NCBI GenBank assembly: GCA_944989445.1
Contig: CALYLW010000055.1
Coordinates: forward strand, 935,001 to 999,000
Direction: 5' to 3'
Source of the DNA: Ampullaceana balthica
Lineage: Eukaryota > Mollusca > Gastropoda > Lymnaeidae
DNA: 64,000 nucleotides
This document shows, in pieces, positions 55,701 to 58,700 of this stretch (the stretch's first letter is position 1; every line of letters starts with the position of its first letter). A model generated the notes under the pieces. That model did not search any database. It was not told the DNA's origin and saw only the letters and a list, made by a program, of their open reading frames with translations. The position numbers and the translations under genes are program-made.

Positions 55701-58700
55701 TGTGTGTGGGGAGGGGGTGGCAATCTTTTTAAAAAATGGCTTTAATCAGAAGACAACAAAATATGACCATGCATTACAGACTTTTGCAATTTGGCAGATT
55801 GAATGGCTCTTGTAAAATATATCAAAAAATGCCACCATGAAGAAATCTCAATAATGATCATATTTTTAATTTAAAAATAGAAAATGTTCGGACGACGAAT
55901 TCCACCTTTAAAAAACTTAGTAAATGTATAACAATATTAACAGGGTATTAGCTAGCCTGACAGGACGTAACACAACAGCGAACGTTTCGGCAAAGAGCCT
56001 TCCTCAACGGACAAATAGTACACAAATAAAACGAATATACCGAAAGAGTGAAAACACTTTGCTGCGGCGAAATCTAAATTGTCCAAAGTAAGGAGAGAAA
56101 AGTAAGAGCTTATATAGGAAAGGAGAGGGTGGGTGTGGCCAAACAATCAGGTTGTCAGTGCAAACACAACATTAATCACATGTGGTGTAAGAGTCTCATG
56201 ACAGACATGTCATCGACGCCCATGTGGTCACGTCCATTGAAGTGTCGGGAGACAGGACACTGTTTTTCTTGTTTAATGACACGTACATGCTCAGCGATAC
56301 GGCAGGAGAGTAACAAAGATAGTCATTCATTCCTCACAACGATGGCCTTCCGGCTGTGCAATACTTTTTGGACAGACAACCTCACCCAAATATACCTACA
56401 CATGCCTTACTACGTTTGGCGGAATTGGTCCTAACCCTCAACTCGATTGAGTTCAATGGCCAGTTTTTTATACCAAATCAGTGGGGTCGCCATGGGGACT
56501 AAAATGGGACCAAGCTATGCTTGCTTGTTCTAGATTGTCTTCCCTAAGGGCATATTCAAGATTAGGAATGGCTATCTTTGTACCAGCCGCAATGTTGTCT
56601 ACACCATTGTTTGTAAGCGCTGTCCTTTGAAGTGCATATGTGAGACGGGGATGTTACTCTCCTGCCGTATCGCTGAGCATGTACGTGCCATTAAACAAGA
56701 CAAACAGTGTCCTGTCTCCCGACACTTCAATGGACGTGACCACATGGGCGTCGATGACATGTCTGTCACCGCCATGGTTTCTTGTACAAACACACCCGGC
56801 AGGGTCAGTCTGGAGAATAGACTAATCCAAGAGTATAGGACTCATACACCACATGGGATTAATGTTGTGTTTGCACTGACAACCTGATTGATTGACTACA
56901 CCCACCCTCTCCTTTCCTATATAAGCTCTTACTTTTCTCTCCTTACTTTATCTCTACTGGACTACTTGGATTTCACCGCAGCTAAGTGTTTTTACTCTTT
57001 CGTTATATTCGTTTTATTTGTGTACTATTTGTCCGTTGAGGAAGGCTCTTTGCCGAAACGTTCGCTGTTGTGTTACGTCCTGTCAGGCTAGCCAATACCC
57101 TGTTTATATGTTATACATTTACTAATTTAAAAGCCTGATTGCAGTCTCACACCCATTACTTTAACAAACTTAAAACTCGGAGACCTAATTCTGTCAGTGA
57201 GAGAAGGCAACACAAAATTCTAACAGACTTAGGCATTCAAATAATCTGCTTGGATTAAACGAAAATTAATAGGATTTAATAATGCGTAAACAAGATGACT
57301 TTCAAATATCTACAGCAAAAATATGTCCCAGAGATATAAGCGTGGACAGAGAATTAGAAAATTTGAAAACCTTGTTGTTGTAATAGGCTGATTAAATATT
57401 GATTGGACAGAAGAGCGAATCAATACAATAAATGGGAGGGCGTGGTCCGAATACCAATCGAAGTAGTAAATGTTAACACATGCCAAGGACTGAAAGCGGT
57501 GATGCATTGGGACACGGAGGACTGAGCGACATTTAAATGCGTTCATTGATAACAATCCATTGCTTCCTTGCTTGCTGCAGGGTTTGCATCTGTTGGTATA
57601 CATACATTTATTAGTTCTTGCGTTTATTTCTGTTGTTTTTTTAATCCATTTCTTTCTTCGTTCCTTATATTGTCAAAGTCCTGCAATTGTTTCCAGACCT
57701 ACGTATTTGATACAAACAGACGGGCTCAAGAAAATGGGCAACATTCTAATAAGTAATGAGCAGAGATAACAAAAGGATTGATACATATAGAGTGAAAACT
57801 GGTATTTAAGACAAGAAAACAGAGGCCATATAGCCCTACAGAATCAAGAGGTCCACGCTTTTAGGATATCGTGTTAATATGGTTTACATAAAATCACTTT
57901 ATTTTTTTTTCAGAAAGCAACTCAAGCAGACACAAAAGAAAGAAAATTGTAATTTGCGTGCGTTATGGGAATTAAAATACTGTTTTAACAAACAAAACAA
58001 CTTTTATGGAAAATTGAATACTTATAATAAAAGGATTCAATGCCAGAGGCCAAGGTATCAGCGGAGAGTCTTGGTGTTGATATATAAGACAAGAACATGA
58101 GATCAATAAAATATATTTGGATACACGAATTATAAGCACTGAAATATATAGAGAAAAATTCCTTCAAACGAATGAAAATATTTTAGATGCAAGTATCTTC
58201 CAAAAGAATACACAAGACTCATTAAAATAACTATTGTTCAAGAACATAAACCACAGGAATAACATAATAATCAAAAGTATACAATTAAAATATGCATAAA
58301 ACAAATCTAGCTGTAGTTTCACAAAGCTAAAGATTGCTTAAATTTTATAAAAATATGTGAAAACTTTTATAAAGTTGATGTTTTTGAAGACATATGACTT
58401 ATTGTTTGTATGTGCGGCTAAATGATCAGTGGTTGTAAAAGTCAAACATGTTTTAAAAAACACAATTTGTACTTATTTCTCATGCCATGATAAGCTGTGT
58501 ATTAGGGTTCATGGTTAAGTGGGTGGTTGTTCTAGTGTGAAGTCTCTGGGGAAGTCATATCCAGCTTTAAGTCATACAGCTAATGTATGGCGTGTTAGAC
58601 CCAACACTGTGCTGCGGAGGCTTACTGTCTAGGTCAAGATTTATGACTTTAGTGATAGCTTAGGGGACTAAACACAAGGCAGCAGAAGTAACGAACGGCT

